64,000 nt of DNA, taken from positions 1-64,000 of the forward strand of contig NZ_JAKZGD010000007.1 of assembly GCF_022549495.1 (NCBI RefSeq), given 5' to 3'. Below, piece by piece: positions 38,635 to 48,851 of this stretch; position 1 is the stretch's first letter, and every line of letters begins with the position of its first letter. The notes beneath the pieces were generated by a model. That model ran no database searches. It worked only from the letters and a program-made list of their open reading frames with translations, and was not told the origin of the DNA. The position numbers were made by a program, and so were the translations under genes. This stretch comes from Acinetobacter sp. ANC 4805 (GTDB lineage: Bacteria; Pseudomonadota; Gammaproteobacteria; Pseudomonadales; Moraxellaceae).

Positions 38635-39405
38635 ATGCGGGTTTTATACCAATTTCCTTTGTCTCACTATTGTGAAAAAGCTCGCTGGTTGTTAGATCAT
38701 AAGGAACTGGACTATGTTGCACATAATTTGATTCCTGGCTTTCATCGTGCATTTACTTATTTAAAATCAGGGCAGTATTTATTGCCAATGCTGAAAGATG
38801 ATAAACGATGGATTGCTGATTCAACACAAATCGCTTTATATCTAGATGCCACATATCCTGAACATGCATTGTTGAGACGTGATGAGCAATTGCGTGAACA
38901 AGCCTTGGAAATTGATAAGTTATCAGGTGAGCTTGGGGTTCATGTCCGCCGTTGGTCATTGGCGCAAGCGTTATCTGTCGGGGATCATCCACTTGAAATC
39001 ATGATGGGTGAACAAGGCTATTTACGTCAGTTTGAAAAAATTTCTAAGCCTATTTTAAAGAGCCTAGTCTCTACAAATTATAAGCTCAATCCAGAGAAAG
39101 TTGCTAAATCCAAATTACGTATGACTGAATTGATTACGGATTTGAATCAACGTTTAATTGATAATCAGGGGCGCTATTTAGTTGGTGACCGCCTTGGTCT
39201 AGCCGATATTGCGATTTGTTCGATTCTTGCACCGCTGCTTGTGATTAAGGGAACGCCTTGGGAGCTTGAAAGCGATAATATTGAGCAATTTACAGGCGAA
39301 ATCAGAGAATATCACGACTTTTTATTAGATCTACCGCTTGGGCAATATGTACAACGTATTTATGCGACTGAACGAAATGCACGTATTGATTGGCGTGGTT
39401 TATAA
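38635..39405 (+). CDS. Glutathione S-transferase family protein
   Basis: 256 residues. N-terminal thioredoxin-like GST domain (RVLYQFPLSHYCEKARWLLD, with the SPYC-like LSHYC site, then LPMLKDDKRWIADSTQIALY) and an all-helical C-terminal domain (RYLVGDRLGLADIAICSILA, the N-capping box typical of GSTs). Well-placed GGAG before the ATG. Substrate unknown; the position opposite the sulfur operon is suggestive only. Confidence 0.85.
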   Translation: MRVLYQFPLSHYCEKARWLLDHKELDYVAHNLIPGFHRAFTYLKSGQYLLPMLKDDKRWIADSTQIALYLDATYPEHALLRRDEQLREQALEIDKLSGELGVHVRRWSLAQALSVGDHPLEIMMGEQGYLRQFEKISKPILKSLVSTNYKLNPEKVAKSKLRMTELITDLNQRLIDNQGRYLVGDRLGLADIAICSILAPLLVIKGTPWELESDNIEQFTGEIREYHDFLLDLPLGQYVQRIYATERNARIDWRGL

Positions 39406-39421
39406 ATTAGTTTCTGAATTA

Positions 39422-39451
39422 AAAAGCCCTGATTCATAATCGGGGCTTTTT
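39422..39451 (+). terminator. Intrinsic terminator of the GST gene
   Basis: 12-bp stem AAAAGCCCTGAT / ATCGGGGCTTTT (one G-T pair), loop TCATA, T-rich end. Confidence 0.85.
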
Positions 39452-39877
39452 AATGGGAAAGAAAAGAGGAAAATAGCCAATAAAGTAAAAAAAATATGGG
39501 GAATTAAAATTAATTTTTAAAATAAAATTCGTTTTAAACAGAAAATATTAGAAATTATTACCAAATTTACTTTAAAAAAACTAAAAAGGGGGAAATAATT
39601 ATGAAAAGGCTTTGTTATCTTATGTTTCAGGTGAGGAACGATTAAAGTTCCGTAAGGGATCGAAACGAGTTGTTCATTATTGGAAGATCTGTTGAACAGT
39701 TGCTCAAAAGGTCTTGTTTCGGCTTTGAGACAAAGATAAACCAAAAGTTCATCGGAATCATGTTTGCGTTATTCATGCAGTATCGTCAAAAGTTAAACGA
39801 ATGTTTTCCCTTGACCCTTAGAAATTACTGAGTAAGCAGTTCCGATAAAAACATAGATGAAAAGTGAGAACTGTAGA
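39452..39877. other. AT-rich intergenic region
   Basis: About 425 bp between the GST terminator and the Lrp-type regulator. A 75-codon minus-strand reading frame (39517-39744) lacks an ATG start, a ribosome-binding site and any recognisable protein feature, so I regard the stretch as non-coding and see nothing else in it. Confidence 0.5.
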
Positions 39878-40348
39878 ATGGAATTAGATCGTTTCGATAA
39901 ACAAATTCTCGAGATTTTGACCGATGAAGATGTGAATTTGAATGAATTATCAGAGCGTATTAATCTTTCAGTGAGTTCGGTGCATCGCCGTATTAAAAAC
40001 CTGATTGAATCCCAAGTGATGGGGCAACTGAAACGAGAGATTAATTTTAATAAACTCGGTTTTAGCTTACATATTCTTTTGCAGGTTTCTTTGAGCAAAC
40101 ATGATAGTGAAACCTTTGATAAATTCCTGCAAGAAATTGAAGATATTCCTGAAGTCACCAATGCCTTTTTAGTGACGGGGCAGAGTGCTGATTTTATTTT
40201 AGAACTTGTGGCACGTAATATGGATGACTATAGTGAAATTCTATTACGCCGTATTGGTAAGATTGACAGCGTTGTTGCACTACATTCCAGCTTCGTGATC
40301 AAAGAATACAATGTGTTTAACTGCTATAAGCTGTTAAATAAGCTATAA
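39878..40348 (+). CDS. Lrp/AsnC family transcriptional regulator
   Basis: 156 residues. Winged HTH (DRFDKQILEILTDEDVNLNE; LSERINLSVSSVHRRIKNLI) and RAM domain (EVTNAFLVTGQSADFILELV). An ATG seven codons upstream (39857) is in frame; the inner ATG matches the usual M-x-LDxxDxxIL family start and has a weak GTGAGAA upstream. Lies convergent to the putA 3' end. Its target is unclear: a second Lrp-family regulator beside putA is not needed if the one at 44366 is the proline regulator. Confidence 0.82.
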   Translation: MELDRFDKQILEILTDEDVNLNELSERINLSVSSVHRRIKNLIESQVMGQLKREINFNKLGFSLHILLQVSLSKHDSETFDKFLQEIEDIPEVTNAFLVTGQSADFILELVARNMDDYSEILLRRIGKIDSVVALHSSFVIKEYNVFNCYKLLNKL

Positions 40349-40434
40349 AATCTTTGAATTGTTTGTTAGTAAACGAGACAAGAGATGTCTTATGAGCGCG
40401 GTAAGTAAAATTATTTGAAACTTAAAAATAAAAA

Positions 40435-40460
40435 CCCGAATCATGCGAACATGATTCGGG
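40435..40460 (-). terminator. Intrinsic terminator of putA
   Basis: 11-bp stem CCCGAATCATG / CATGATTCGGG with loop TTCG in minus sense, followed on the minus strand by T5ATTTTT. It lies 24 bp after the putA stop codon. Confidence 0.88.
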
Positions 40461-40483
40461 CTGGGAGATTGAAGACTATAAAA

Positions 40484-43400
40484 CTAGTCTTCAGATAAAG
40501 TCATTAAACTCGCATTACCGCCGGCAGCAGCAGTATTTACACTAATAGCGCGTTCAATGACTAGACGTTCTAGAGGAATCTGCTCATCTGTCTTGAGATG
40601 AGTAATGCCCACGATTGCTCCAGAACGGTTCGCGATTTTGGTTTGCAGGTCAGTCAATTGCTCGACAGAACCATGATGTAAAACGGCATCAAAAGCATCT
40701 TTTTCAATACTTGAAATGACGGTGATAGCAGCTAAAACATCTTTTGGTAAAGATTTCTGATGTTTTGCCAAGAACATATTGTCTTTTAGTACCGCAGCAG
40801 AACTACCCACCGCAAAAATTGCAAGAAGTTGTTGCAATTGAGCACGTTCATCATTTGCAATTGAAAGTACACGATGACGAGGTAAGATAATGTATTGGTT
40901 GCTTTCACCCGTAGGGCCTTGCAACTCATAGAATTTGCCAACACCAAATGCTGAAATCATTGGAATTGCTTGAGACATATTTTGTTTTGCCCAAGACAAT
41001 AGGTTTTGATAAGCAACATTGGATACAGCATCAAAGTGAGAGATTTCAGCTTTAACCGCAAATGGTGTTGCTAAAACTTTATCGGAGCAATGTTCCATCA
41101 AGCGATACATATACAGTGGACCACCTGCTTTTGGACCTGTACCTGATAAGCCTTCACCACCAAATGGTTGTACACCAACAACAGCACCTACGATGTTGCG
41201 GTTGATATATAAATTACCAACTTCGGCACGTTGAATCACAGTGTTGATGGTTTCATCAATACGTGTATGTAAACCCATGGTTAAGCCATAACCTTTAGCA
41301 TTGATACGATTAATCAATTGCTCAAGTTCACCATACTTATAGGTGATGATATGTAGTACAGGGCCAAACACTTCACGCTCTAAATCGTCAAGATTTGGTA
41401 ATTCAATCGCTGTGGGCGGAACAAATGTCCCTTGCGCAAGTGCTTGTTGGCTTGCAGCATCGTTAAGCATTAATTGATGAACAGGGTAGCCTTTAGATCT
41501 CATCTTTTGAATGTGTGTATCGATGGTTTGTTTGGCTTCAGTATCGATTACAGGACCAATGTCAGTTTTTAGGATTGCAGGGTTGCCTACGATCAACTGT
41601 TGCATTGCACCTTTCAGCATTTTGATCACAGTTGTAGCGCTATCTTCTTGTACACATAAGATACGAAGCGCAGAACAACGTTGACCCGCACTGTCAAATG
41701 CAGAACTGACTACATCGAGAACAACTTGTTCCGTGAGTGCAGAAGAATCCACGATCATCGCATTTTGACCACCTGTCTCTGCGATTAACGGGATTGGTTG
41801 ACCATTTGGAGATAAACGTTTTGCCACCGTCTTTTGCAAAATTTTTGCAACTTCGGTAGAACCCGTGAACATGATGCCTTGGATACGATCATCTTGGCTG
41901 AGTTGTGCGCCAACAGTTTCTCCACGACCCGGAATAAGTTGAACCACGCCGTGTGGTACACCAGCTTCCCAAAGCATTTGCACAGCTTGTGCTGCGATCA
42001 ATGGTGTCTGTTCCGCAGGTTTTGCAATCACACAGTTACCGCTGACCAATGCTGCTGCAATTTGACCAGAGAAAATCGCAAGAGGGAAGTTCCAAGGGCT
42101 AATACAAAGCACGGTACCTAATGGTTTTACCTGTGCATTTGCAGGTAAATTCTCAATCTGTGTTGCATAGTAACGTAAGAAGTCTACCGCTTCACGAACT
42201 TCTGCAATCGCATTGGCATAGGTTTTACCACTTTCACGGCAAAGTAATACCATCAATTCCTGAATGCGTGCTTCCATCAAATCAGCAGCGCGTTTTAAGC
42301 AAGCTGCACGTTCAACTTTATCTGTTGCAGCCCAGCTTTGTTCAGCTTGTACAGCTGCTTCTAATGCCAGTTGTACATCAGCGCTAGTTGCTTCATTCAC
42401 ATGACCGACAACTTCGCTATTTTGTGCAGGGTTTGTAATTGCAATCGCATTGCTTTGATCGTGAACTGTTGATTCAAAACCAAGTAAAGGCGCACTTTTC
42501 CAAATATGGCTACGTAGTTTTTGTGCTGTTGTATCTAATGCAGCTAAAGGTTGATCGTTATTTAAATCAAAACCACTTGAGTTCGGACGTAATGGGTAAA
42601 GATCATGCGGAAGTGGAATCGCAGGATGCTTTAAGCCAATCTGACCTTCATCTTTAGCAGCAGTTTGAATATCTTTGATTGGAGACTGAATTAAGTCTTC
42701 AACTTTTAACGTCTTATCAGCAATACGGTTTACGAATGAGGTATTTGCACCATTTTCAAGTAAACGACGGACTAAGTAAGCCAATAAAGTTTCATGGTTA
42801 CCCACTGGCGCATAGACGCGGCATGGCACACCAAGTTTATTGTCTGCTTTTGAACCTACAACTTGCTCATACAAAGGTTCGCCCATACCGTGTAGGCATT
42901 GGAACTCATATTGACCTGGATAATATTTGCTTGGGTCTGCAAGTGTATAAATCGTTGCAAGTGATTGTGCATTGTGAGTTGCAAATTGCGGATAGACTTG
43001 ATCTGGTGCAGCAAGGAGCTTCTTCGCACAAGCAATGTATGACAAATCAGTGTGAACTTTACGAGTAAACACAGGGTAGTCAGTCATGCCGTCAATTTGC
43101 GCTTTCTTGATTTCGCTATCCCAATATGCACCTTTCACCAAACGGATCATGAGGCGTTTGTTACTGCGTTTTGCAAGATCAACGATATAATCAACCACGT
43201 AGAAACAACGTTTTTGATAAGCCTGAATAACGAAACCAATGCCTTTCCAGTTCGCAAGTTTTGGTTCGAAACATAAACGTTCAAGTAGTTCGAGTGAGAT
43301 TTCTAAACGTTCAGATTCTTCAGCATCGATGTTTAAGCCGATGTCGTATTGTTTTGCTAAACATGCAAGTTCGAAAACTTTGTTGTAAAGCTCATGATGT

Positions 43401-44245
43401 ACACGATCAATTTGCGCACGTTGGTAACGTGGGTGCAAAGCAGAAAGCTTAATCGAGATACCAGGACCTTCATAAACACCACGCCCGTTTGATGCTTTAC
43501 CAATAGCGTGAATCGCTTGAGAGTAATCGTTATAATAACGTTCGGCATCATGGTCAGTTAACGCAGCTTCACCAAGCATATCGTATGAATAGCGGAAACC
43601 TTTGTGTTCAAATGGTTTTGCATGCTCAAGTGCTTCCTCGATGGTTTCACCCGTAACGAATTGCTCACCCATCATACGCATCGCGACATCAACTGCTTTA
43701 CGAATGATGCCACGTCCACTGCGAGCGAGAAGACCTGTTAAAATACTTGATAAACTGGTTTGTTTAGGTGTTTCCATTAACTTACCAGTAAGCATTAAAC
43801 CCCAAGCAGCGGCATTTACGAACATCAGGTTACTTTGACCTAAATGCTCTTTCCAGTTGCCTTGGTTGATCTTGTCACGAATTAATAAATCACGTGTTGC
43901 TGTATCTGGAATACGAAGTAATGCTTCTGCCAAACACATCAATGCCACACCTTCTTGTGAAGAAAGTGAGAACTCTTGGAGTAAACCTTGAACAATACCT
44001 GCTTTTCCAGCCGAGCTTTTACGTTCACGTAAATTATGTGCAAGACTGAATGCTAATTCATAAATTTTTTGATCAAGATCAGGAGAAATATCTGCTGCTT
44101 CTGCAAGCTGTTTAACCGCTTCAGGCTCAGCACGTCGCCAAGCCGTATTAATGCGTTGCTCAAACTCACTTTTTTCTTTAAATTCGGTGATATAACCGTC
44201 TGTGTGAGCTGTGTCCATTTGTGCGGGAGTATCCAATGTATTCAT
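40484..44245 (-). CDS. putA: Bifunctional proline dehydrogenase / P5C dehydrogenase
   Basis: 1253 residues. Oxidises proline to glutamate in two steps with FAD and NAD. N-terminal PutA helical domain (about 20-130), proline dehydrogenase barrel (GVYEGPGISIKLSALHPRYQ; LNIDAEESERLEISLELLER; RLVKGAYWDSEIKKAQIDG), then the aldehyde dehydrogenase module (LCISPWNFPLAIFSGQIAAA, FTGSTEVAKI, ETGGQNAMIVDSSA, catalytic Cys in DSAGQRCSALR) and a C-terminal substrate-channel extension. The N-terminal ribbon-helix-helix repressor domain of enteric PutA is absent, so regulation falls to another protein, probably the divergent Lrp-type gene. The ATG at 44245 (GGA upstream) is preferred to a TTG six codons earlier. 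Confidence 0.95.
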   Translation of the reverse strand: MNTLDTPAQMDTAHTDGYITEFKEKSEFEQRINTAWRRAEPEAVKQLAEAADISPDLDQKIYELAFSLAHNLRERKSSAGKAGIVQGLLQEFSLSSQEGVALMCLAEALLRIPDTATRDLLIRDKINQGNWKEHLGQSNLMFVNAAAWGLMLTGKLMETPKQTSLSSILTGLLARSGRGIIRKAVDVAMRMMGEQFVTGETIEEALEHAKPFEHKGFRYSYDMLGEAALTDHDAERYYNDYSQAIHAIGKASNGRGVYEGPGISIKLSALHPRYQRAQIDRVHHELYNKVFELACLAKQYDIGLNIDAEESERLEISLELLERLCFEPKLANWKGIGFVIQAYQKRCFYVVDYIVDLAKRSNKRLMIRLVKGAYWDSEIKKAQIDGMTDYPVFTRKVHTDLSYIACAKKLLAAPDQVYPQFATHNAQSLATIYTLADPSKYYPGQYEFQCLHGMGEPLYEQVVGSKADNKLGVPCRVYAPVGNHETLLAYLVRRLLENGANTSFVNRIADKTLKVEDLIQSPIKDIQTAAKDEGQIGLKHPAIPLPHDLYPLRPNSSGFDLNNDQPLAALDTTAQKLRSHIWKSAPLLGFESTVHDQSNAIAITNPAQNSEVVGHVNEATSADVQLALEAAVQAEQSWAATDKVERAACLKRAADLMEARIQELMVLLCRESGKTYANAIAEVREAVDFLRYYATQIENLPANAQVKPLGTVLCISPWNFPLAIFSGQIAAALVSGNCVIAKPAEQTPLIAAQAVQMLWEAGVPHGVVQLIPGRGETVGAQLSQDDRIQGIMFTGSTEVAKILQKTVAKRLSPNGQPIPLIAETGGQNAMIVDSSALTEQVVLDVVSSAFDSAGQRCSALRILCVQEDSATTVIKMLKGAMQQLIVGNPAILKTDIGPVIDTEAKQTIDTHIQKMRSKGYPVHQLMLNDAASQQALAQGTFVPPTAIELPNLDDLEREVFGPVLHIITYKYGELEQLINRINAKGYGLTMGLHTRIDETINTVIQRAEVGNLYINRNIVGAVVGVQPFGGEGLSGTGPKAGGPLYMYRLMEHCSDKVLATPFAVKAEISHFDAVSNVAYQNLLSWAKQNMSQAIPMISAFGVGKFYELQGPTGESNQYIILPRHRVLSIANDERAQLQQLLAIFAVGSSAAVLKDNMFLAKHQKSLPKDVLAAITVISSIEKDAFDAVLHHGSVEQLTDLQTKIANRSGAIVGITHLKTDEQIPLERLVIERAISVNTAAAGGNASLMTLSED

Positions 44246-44365
44246 ACTAAATTCCAATAACAATCTCTAGAACATATTGAGTAGAGAGGTTTAGATAATT
44301 TATGATTACAGAATAAAACCCGAGTAACTCACTATAATTTACCTATTTTTTAGAGGAAAATTCAG

Positions 44366-44857
44366 TTGAATGGCCCTATTTATACATTAGATCGTACCGA
44401 TCTGAAAATTCTGGATATTCTTCAAACAGATGGAAGAATTTCCAACAGTAAATTGGCGGAATTAGTGAACCTTTCGCCGACTGCCGTCATGGCCCGTGTG
44501 CAAAAGTTGACGAAGGATGAATTTATCTTGGGATATGAGGCAAAACTCAATCCGAATAAGTTAAATGCCAGTTTTCTTGTGTTTGTTGAGGTGCTTTTAG
44601 ATAAAACCACCCCAAATGTGCTCGAGGATTTTATTGATGCAGTGACACAATATCCAGAGATTGTTGAGTGTCATATGGTGAGTGGTGGCTTCGACTTTTT
44701 GATCAAATTGCGTAGCGCAGGGATGGAGGAGTTTCGTCGTATCGCAGGGCAAATTTTATGGCAACTTCCTGGGGTGAAGGAAACACGTAGTTATCCTGTG
44801 ATGCAGGTTGTGAAAGACAGCTCTAAAATAAAAATTAAATCAAGAACCAAATTTTAA
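44366..44857 (+). CDS. Lrp/AsnC family regulator, probable proline-responsive activator of putA
   Basis: 163 residues, TTG start. The winged HTH (DRTDLKILDILQTDGRISNS; LAELVNLSPTAVMARVQKLT) is followed by a RAM domain (EIVECHMVSGGFDFLIKLRS). No ATG occurs before the HTH, and GAGGA lies 9 nt upstream of the TTG, which therefore decides the start. Divergent from putA and upstream of putP: the arrangement of PutR/BkdR-like activators. The proline effector is inferred from context. Confidence 0.85.
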   Translation: MNGPIYTLDRTDLKILDILQTDGRISNSKLAELVNLSPTAVMARVQKLTKDEFILGYEAKLNPNKLNASFLVFVEVLLDKTTPNVLEDFIDAVTQYPEIVECHMVSGGFDFLIKLRSAGMEEFRRIAGQILWQLPGVKETRSYPVMQVVKDSSKIKIKSRTKF

Positions 44858-44876
44858 TAAAAGATCAAATAAAACA

Positions 44877-44900
44877 AAGGGGCTCGAAAGCCCCCTTAAA
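44877..44900. terminator. Terminator between convergent regulator and putP
   Basis: Stem GGGGCT / AGCCCC with a CGAA tetraloop. On the minus strand it is followed by TTTGTTTTATTT, serving putP; the plus-strand tail is weaker. Confidence 0.7.
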
Positions 44901-44915
44901 TTTTACTCAGAAATT

Positions 44916-46412
44916 TTATTTCATTTCTCTCGTATAGATTTCATCTGCTTGTTCAAAACGACCAGTCACAGTTGCGTTAGGTGCTTTACCAAGTAAGCTC
45001 ACCACAACAATACTGATCAAGGCAAAAATGAAACCAGGAATAATTTCATAAATACCAGTACTAGCAAATACATTTTTCCAAACAATCACTGTAACTGCAC
45101 CGATCACCATACCCGCTAAAGCGCCGTTTAGCGTCATACGTTTCCAGAACAATGACATGATAATCAATGGACCGAAAGCAGCACCGAAACCAGCCCAAGC
45201 ATAAGAAACTAAGCCAAGTACTTTACTATCAGGGTTTTGGGCTAAAGCGAGAGCTAACATTGCAACTGCAAGTACCATTGCTCGGCCAATCCAAACTAAC
45301 TCTTTTTGAGTTGCATTTTTACGGATCAGGCCTTTGTATAAATCTTCAGTTAATGCGCTTGAACATACCAATAACTGACAACTTAAGGTACTCATGACTG
45401 CTGATAAAATTGCAGCAAGGATCACACCAACAACCCAAGGGTTGAATAAAATTTTAGTGAGTTCCATAAACACTGTTTCAGGGTTAGCCGTCACAACCGC
45501 TGCAAATTCAGGATGTTGATGGAAATACGCAATCCCGATAAAACCAGAACCAACTGCACCTGCCAAGCATAAAATCATCCATGTCATACCGATACGACGG
45601 GCAGCAGGGATTGATTTAACAGAATCGGCAGCCATAAAACGAACTAAAATGTGAGGTTGACCAAAATAACCCAAGCCCCAAGCAGCTGCTGAAAGAATAC
45701 CAACGATACTTAAATTTGAAACAAAATCATAAGCATGTGGGCGCGCGCTCTCAACAATTGCTGTAAATTCTTCGACACCTACACCTAAAGACATGTATGT
45801 GACGATAGGTAAAAGCAATAACGCAAAAATCATCAAACCAGCTTGGAACGTATCTGTCCAACTGATTGCCAAGAAGCCACCGATACAAACATATCCAATT
45901 GTTGCAAATGCACCAAGCCATAAAGCGGTTTGGTAAGGTAAGTGGAATAATGTTTCAAATAGACGTGCACCAGCTACCATGCCAGAAGCACAATAAATCG
46001 CGAAAAAGATGAGAATAATCAGTGCGGAAGTTACACGTAAGATCTTTTTCTGGTCATCAAAACGACCAGTGAAATAATCTGGTAACGTAAGCGCATTATT
46101 CTGAACCTCAGTATGAACGCGTAAACGTCCAGCCACGAGATACCAGTTGAGCCATGCACCAATGATTAAGCCAATTGCAATCCATGATTCAGATAAGCCT
46201 GTCAAATAGATTGCCCCAGGTAAACCCATGAGTAGCCAACCACTCATATCGGATGCACCAGCAGATAAAGCGGTGACAAAACTACCTAAACTTCGTCCTC
46301 CAAGAATATAATCATCAAGATTTTTGGTGGAAAAATAGGCGTATAAGCCGATGCCAAGCATGGCGAGAATATACACCACAAATACAACAACAGTGGGATT
46401 CGAAAAATTCAT
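44916..46412 (-). CDS. putP: Sodium/proline symporter
   Basis: 498 residues, about 13 TM segments, SSS family. Hallmarks: YAYFSTKNLDDYILGGRSLG, SAGASDMSGWLLMGLPGAIY (sodium/proline site in TM2), GMVAGARLFETLF, WTDTFQAGLMIF and CQLLVCSSALTEDLYKGLIR. Supplies proline to PutA; transcribed towards the Lrp-type regulator and on the same strand as putA but separated from it by the regulator. Confidence 0.95.
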   Translation of the reverse strand: MNFSNPTVVVFVVYILAMLGIGLYAYFSTKNLDDYILGGRSLGSFVTALSAGASDMSGWLLMGLPGAIYLTGLSESWIAIGLIIGAWLNWYLVAGRLRVHTEVQNNALTLPDYFTGRFDDQKKILRVTSALIILIFFAIYCASGMVAGARLFETLFHLPYQTALWLGAFATIGYVCIGGFLAISWTDTFQAGLMIFALLLLPIVTYMSLGVGVEEFTAIVESARPHAYDFVSNLSIVGILSAAAWGLGYFGQPHILVRFMAADSVKSIPAARRIGMTWMILCLAGAVGSGFIGIAYFHQHPEFAAVVTANPETVFMELTKILFNPWVVGVILAAILSAVMSTLSCQLLVCSSALTEDLYKGLIRKNATQKELVWIGRAMVLAVAMLALALAQNPDSKVLGLVSYAWAGFGAAFGPLIIMSLFWKRMTLNGALAGMVIGAVTVIVWKNVFASTGIYEIIPGFIFALISIVVVSLLGKAPNATVTGRFEQADEIYTREMK

Positions 46413-46895
46413 AATGGATGCCTGTCCTTACTTATCCATAATCGTGCAATCACATCTGAATAGCCAAAAAATGATTTACTATTCGAATAAGACTGATAAG
46501 GCCACAGATTCAAGCACGAATGATTTTTAAAATACTGTTATGTTTTTGTATTCTGTTTGTATATTTTATGTAATTTAAATTAAGTGCATGAATCTTAATT
46601 TTTAAATCCAGAAAACAGTACTTTTTTTGTATCATTATGCGGAATGATGTGGTTTAAAAATGTTCAATATATTTCAAATTATTACAATGAAAGAAAAATG
46701 GCTGAAAGAACAGAAGCTTTTGAGTATGAAAATGCCATGAATTTACGACACATGTTGTTACATAAGCAACAATACAGAGAAATTCCATTATAAAAAGCTC
46801 GTAATGTTAAGCAATTCTGCTAATGAAAATTGAGTTGGAATCTTTCATATTATTGCTTTGCACTATTAGGGTGCATTGCCTGAGAGAAATGGAAA
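46413..46895. other. AT-rich intergenic region upstream of putP and aspA
   Basis: 483 bp between the divergent putP and aspA starts. It contains only very short reading frames, and no tRNA, repeat or clear palindrome was found. Presumably holds both promoters and regulator sites. Confidence 0.5.
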
Positions 46896-48338
46896 GTGGA
46901 TACGGTTCAAACAGCAACTATAAGAATAGAGCATGATCTGCTTGGTGCAAAAGAAGTACCAGTTGATTGTTATTACGGAATTCATACCTTACGCGCAATT
47001 GAAAATTTTAAGATTTCATCGCAAAAAGTTGGAACAAATAGCTATTTCATTCGAGCGTTAGCACAAGTGAAAAAAGCTTCAGCTCAAGCGAACTTAAATT
47101 TTGGAAAATTAACGGAAGATCAAAGCTTGGCGATTCAACGCGCTTGTGATGCTTTAATTCATGAAACTGAAAAATGGCAAGGCTCGTTTCCAATTGATGT
47201 TTATCAAGGTGGCGCGGGTACATCTATTAATATGAATACCAATGAAGTGATTGCCAATATTGCACTTGAATCATTAGGCCATCAAAAAGGTCAATATGAT
47301 GTGATTCATCCAAATGATCATGTCAATAAATCACAATCAACCAACGATGTTTATCCAACCGCAATTCGCTTATCGACTTATTGTTCTTTAGATGCTTTGT
47401 TCAGTCAAATGGATAACTTAATTACTTCATTTGAAAATAAAGCGATTGAGTTCCGTTATATTTTAAAAATGGGGCGGACTCAGCTTCAAGATGCTGTGCC
47501 GATGACACTTGGGCAAGAGTTTCATGCATTTGCAACGTTATTAAAAGAAGATGTGCGGCTCATTAAGCGTACTCGTGAGTTGTTACTTGAAGTAAATTTA
47601 GGTGCAACTGCAATCGGGACGGGTGTAAACACACCTAAAGGTTATGCTGTAAAAGTGATTTCTTGTTTGAAAGAAATTTCAGGTTTAGATCTGGTGGGTG
47701 CAGAAGATTATGTTGAAGCAACCAGTGATTGTGGCGTATTTATTATTTTATCAAGTGCCTTAAAACGTCTTGCATGTAAACTTTCAAAAATTAGTAATGA
47801 CTTGCGTTTATTGAGTTCAGGGCCGCGTACAGGTTTTGGTGAAATACAGTTACCTGAATTACAAGCAGGCTCATCCATCATGCCTGCAAAAGTAAATCCA
47901 GTTATTCCAGAAGTTGTAAATCAGATTGCATTTAAGGTGATTGGTAACGATCTTACGATTACATTTGCAGCAGAAGCAGGACAGTTACAGTTAAACGTCA
48001 TGGAGCCGGTGATTGCAATTTCTTTGAATGAGTCAATTGAATTGCTGACCCATGCGATTCAAAGCTTAGATGAAAAATGTGTACGTGGTATTAAAGCACA
48101 TGAGCAAGCGTGTCATGATGCGGTGATGCGTAGTGTCGGAATTATTACTTTGCTTGATCCATTATTGGGTCATGCTTTGTGTGATGAAATTGGTAAGCAA
48201 TGTATTGCAGAAAATAAAACTATTCAAGAAGTAGTTTTAGAGCGTGGTTTACTGACCCAAGCACAACTTGATGAGATTTTCTCTTTTGAGAACTTGGTTT
48301 CGGAAGTAAATGGTATACAAGTGGATTACGTGGCTTAA
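46896..48338 (+). CDS. aspA: Aspartate ammonia-lyase
   Basis: 480 residues. Converts aspartate to fumarate and ammonia. Fumarase/aspartase superfamily: [77 protein letters not shown] and the catalytic flexible loop [20 protein letters not shown]. The start codon is GTG; no ATG is in frame nearby, and GAGAG about 9 nt upstream is the likely ribosome-binding site. Fits the proline/aspartate catabolic neighbourhood. Confidence 0.93.
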   Translation: MDTVQTATIRIEHDLLGAKEVPVDCYYGIHTLRAIENFKISSQKVGTNSYFIRALAQVKKASAQANLNFGKLTEDQSLAIQRACDALIHETEKWQGSFPIDVYQGGAGTSINMNTNEVIANIALESLGHQKGQYDVIHPNDHVNKSQSTNDVYPTAIRLSTYCSLDALFSQMDNLITSFENKAIEFRYILKMGRTQLQDAVPMTLGQEFHAFATLLKEDVRLIKRTRELLLEVNLGATAIGTGVNTPKGYAVKVISCLKEISGLDLVGAEDYVEATSDCGVFIILSSALKRLACKLSKISNDLRLLSSGPRTGFGEIQLPELQAGSSIMPAKVNPVIPEVVNQIAFKVIGNDLTITFAAEAGQLQLNVMEPVIAISLNESIELLTHAIQSLDEKCVRGIKAHEQACHDAVMRSVGIITLLDPLLGHALCDEIGKQCIAENKTIQEVVLERGLLTQAQLDEIFSFENLVSEVNGIQVDYVA

Positions 48339-48356
48339 ATCTTAGGCTGAGTATTT

Positions 48357-48383
48357 AAAAAGCCCAATTCAATTGGGCTTTTT
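48357..48383. terminator. Bidirectional intrinsic terminator
   Basis: Perfect inverted repeat AAAAAGCCCAATT-C-AATTGGGCTTTTT between the convergent aspA and gcvH. Confidence 0.88.
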
Positions 48384-48404
48384 AATATTTAGATTTATAA
48401 ATAA

Positions 48405-48779
48405 TTATAAACCTGACTCGTATTCTTCATTTGAAAGAAGTTTTTCAACATCAGCCATATTGTCAGGTTTAATTTTATAGATCCAACCTTTGCCATACGG
48501 TTCTTCATTGACAAAATCAGGATCATCTTCAAGATCGGTATTTACTTCAACAACTGTACCTGAAACAGGTGCATGAATGTCAGATGCAGTTTTTACTGAT
48601 TCAACAATCCCTGCTTGCTCTGATGCTGTGATATGGCTGCCAACTTCAGGCGCTTCTACATAAACTAAATCACCTAATTCTGCTTGGGCATGGTCACTAA
48701 TACCAGTAACAACTAAATCACCTTCGATTCTTACCCATTCATGTGTACGTGCATATTTCAAATCTGCTGGATGATTCAT
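48405..48779 (-). CDS. gcvH: Glycine cleavage system H protein
   Basis: 124 residues. Lipoyl carrier of the glycine cleavage complex. Family motifs: [40 protein letters not shown], and the lipoyl-lysine segment [15 protein letters not shown]. The C-terminal [20 protein letters not shown] is typical. gcvT and gcvP are not in the window, so it is transcribed alone here. Confidence 0.95.
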   Translation of the reverse strand: MNHPADLKYARTHEWVRIEGDLVVTGISDHAQAELGDLVYVEAPEVGSHITASEQAGIVESVKTASDIHAPVSGTVVEVNTDLEDDPDFVNEEPYGKGWIYKIKPDNMADVEKLLSNEEYESGL

Positions 48780-48851
48780 TACAACTCCTTAACAATCTGT
48801 TGCATCATTTTATTTGGCTTTATACAGGTTTTTTAATAAAAACAAAAGTCT

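Noticed and set aside
39517..39744. 75-codon minus-strand reading frame
   Set aside because: TTG start, no ribosome-binding site, no protein features, in AT-rich intergenic sequence.
44000..44245. N-terminal ribbon-helix-helix domain in PutA
   Set aside because: The protein starts directly with the helical domain preceding the proline dehydrogenase; no RHH motif is present in frame upstream.
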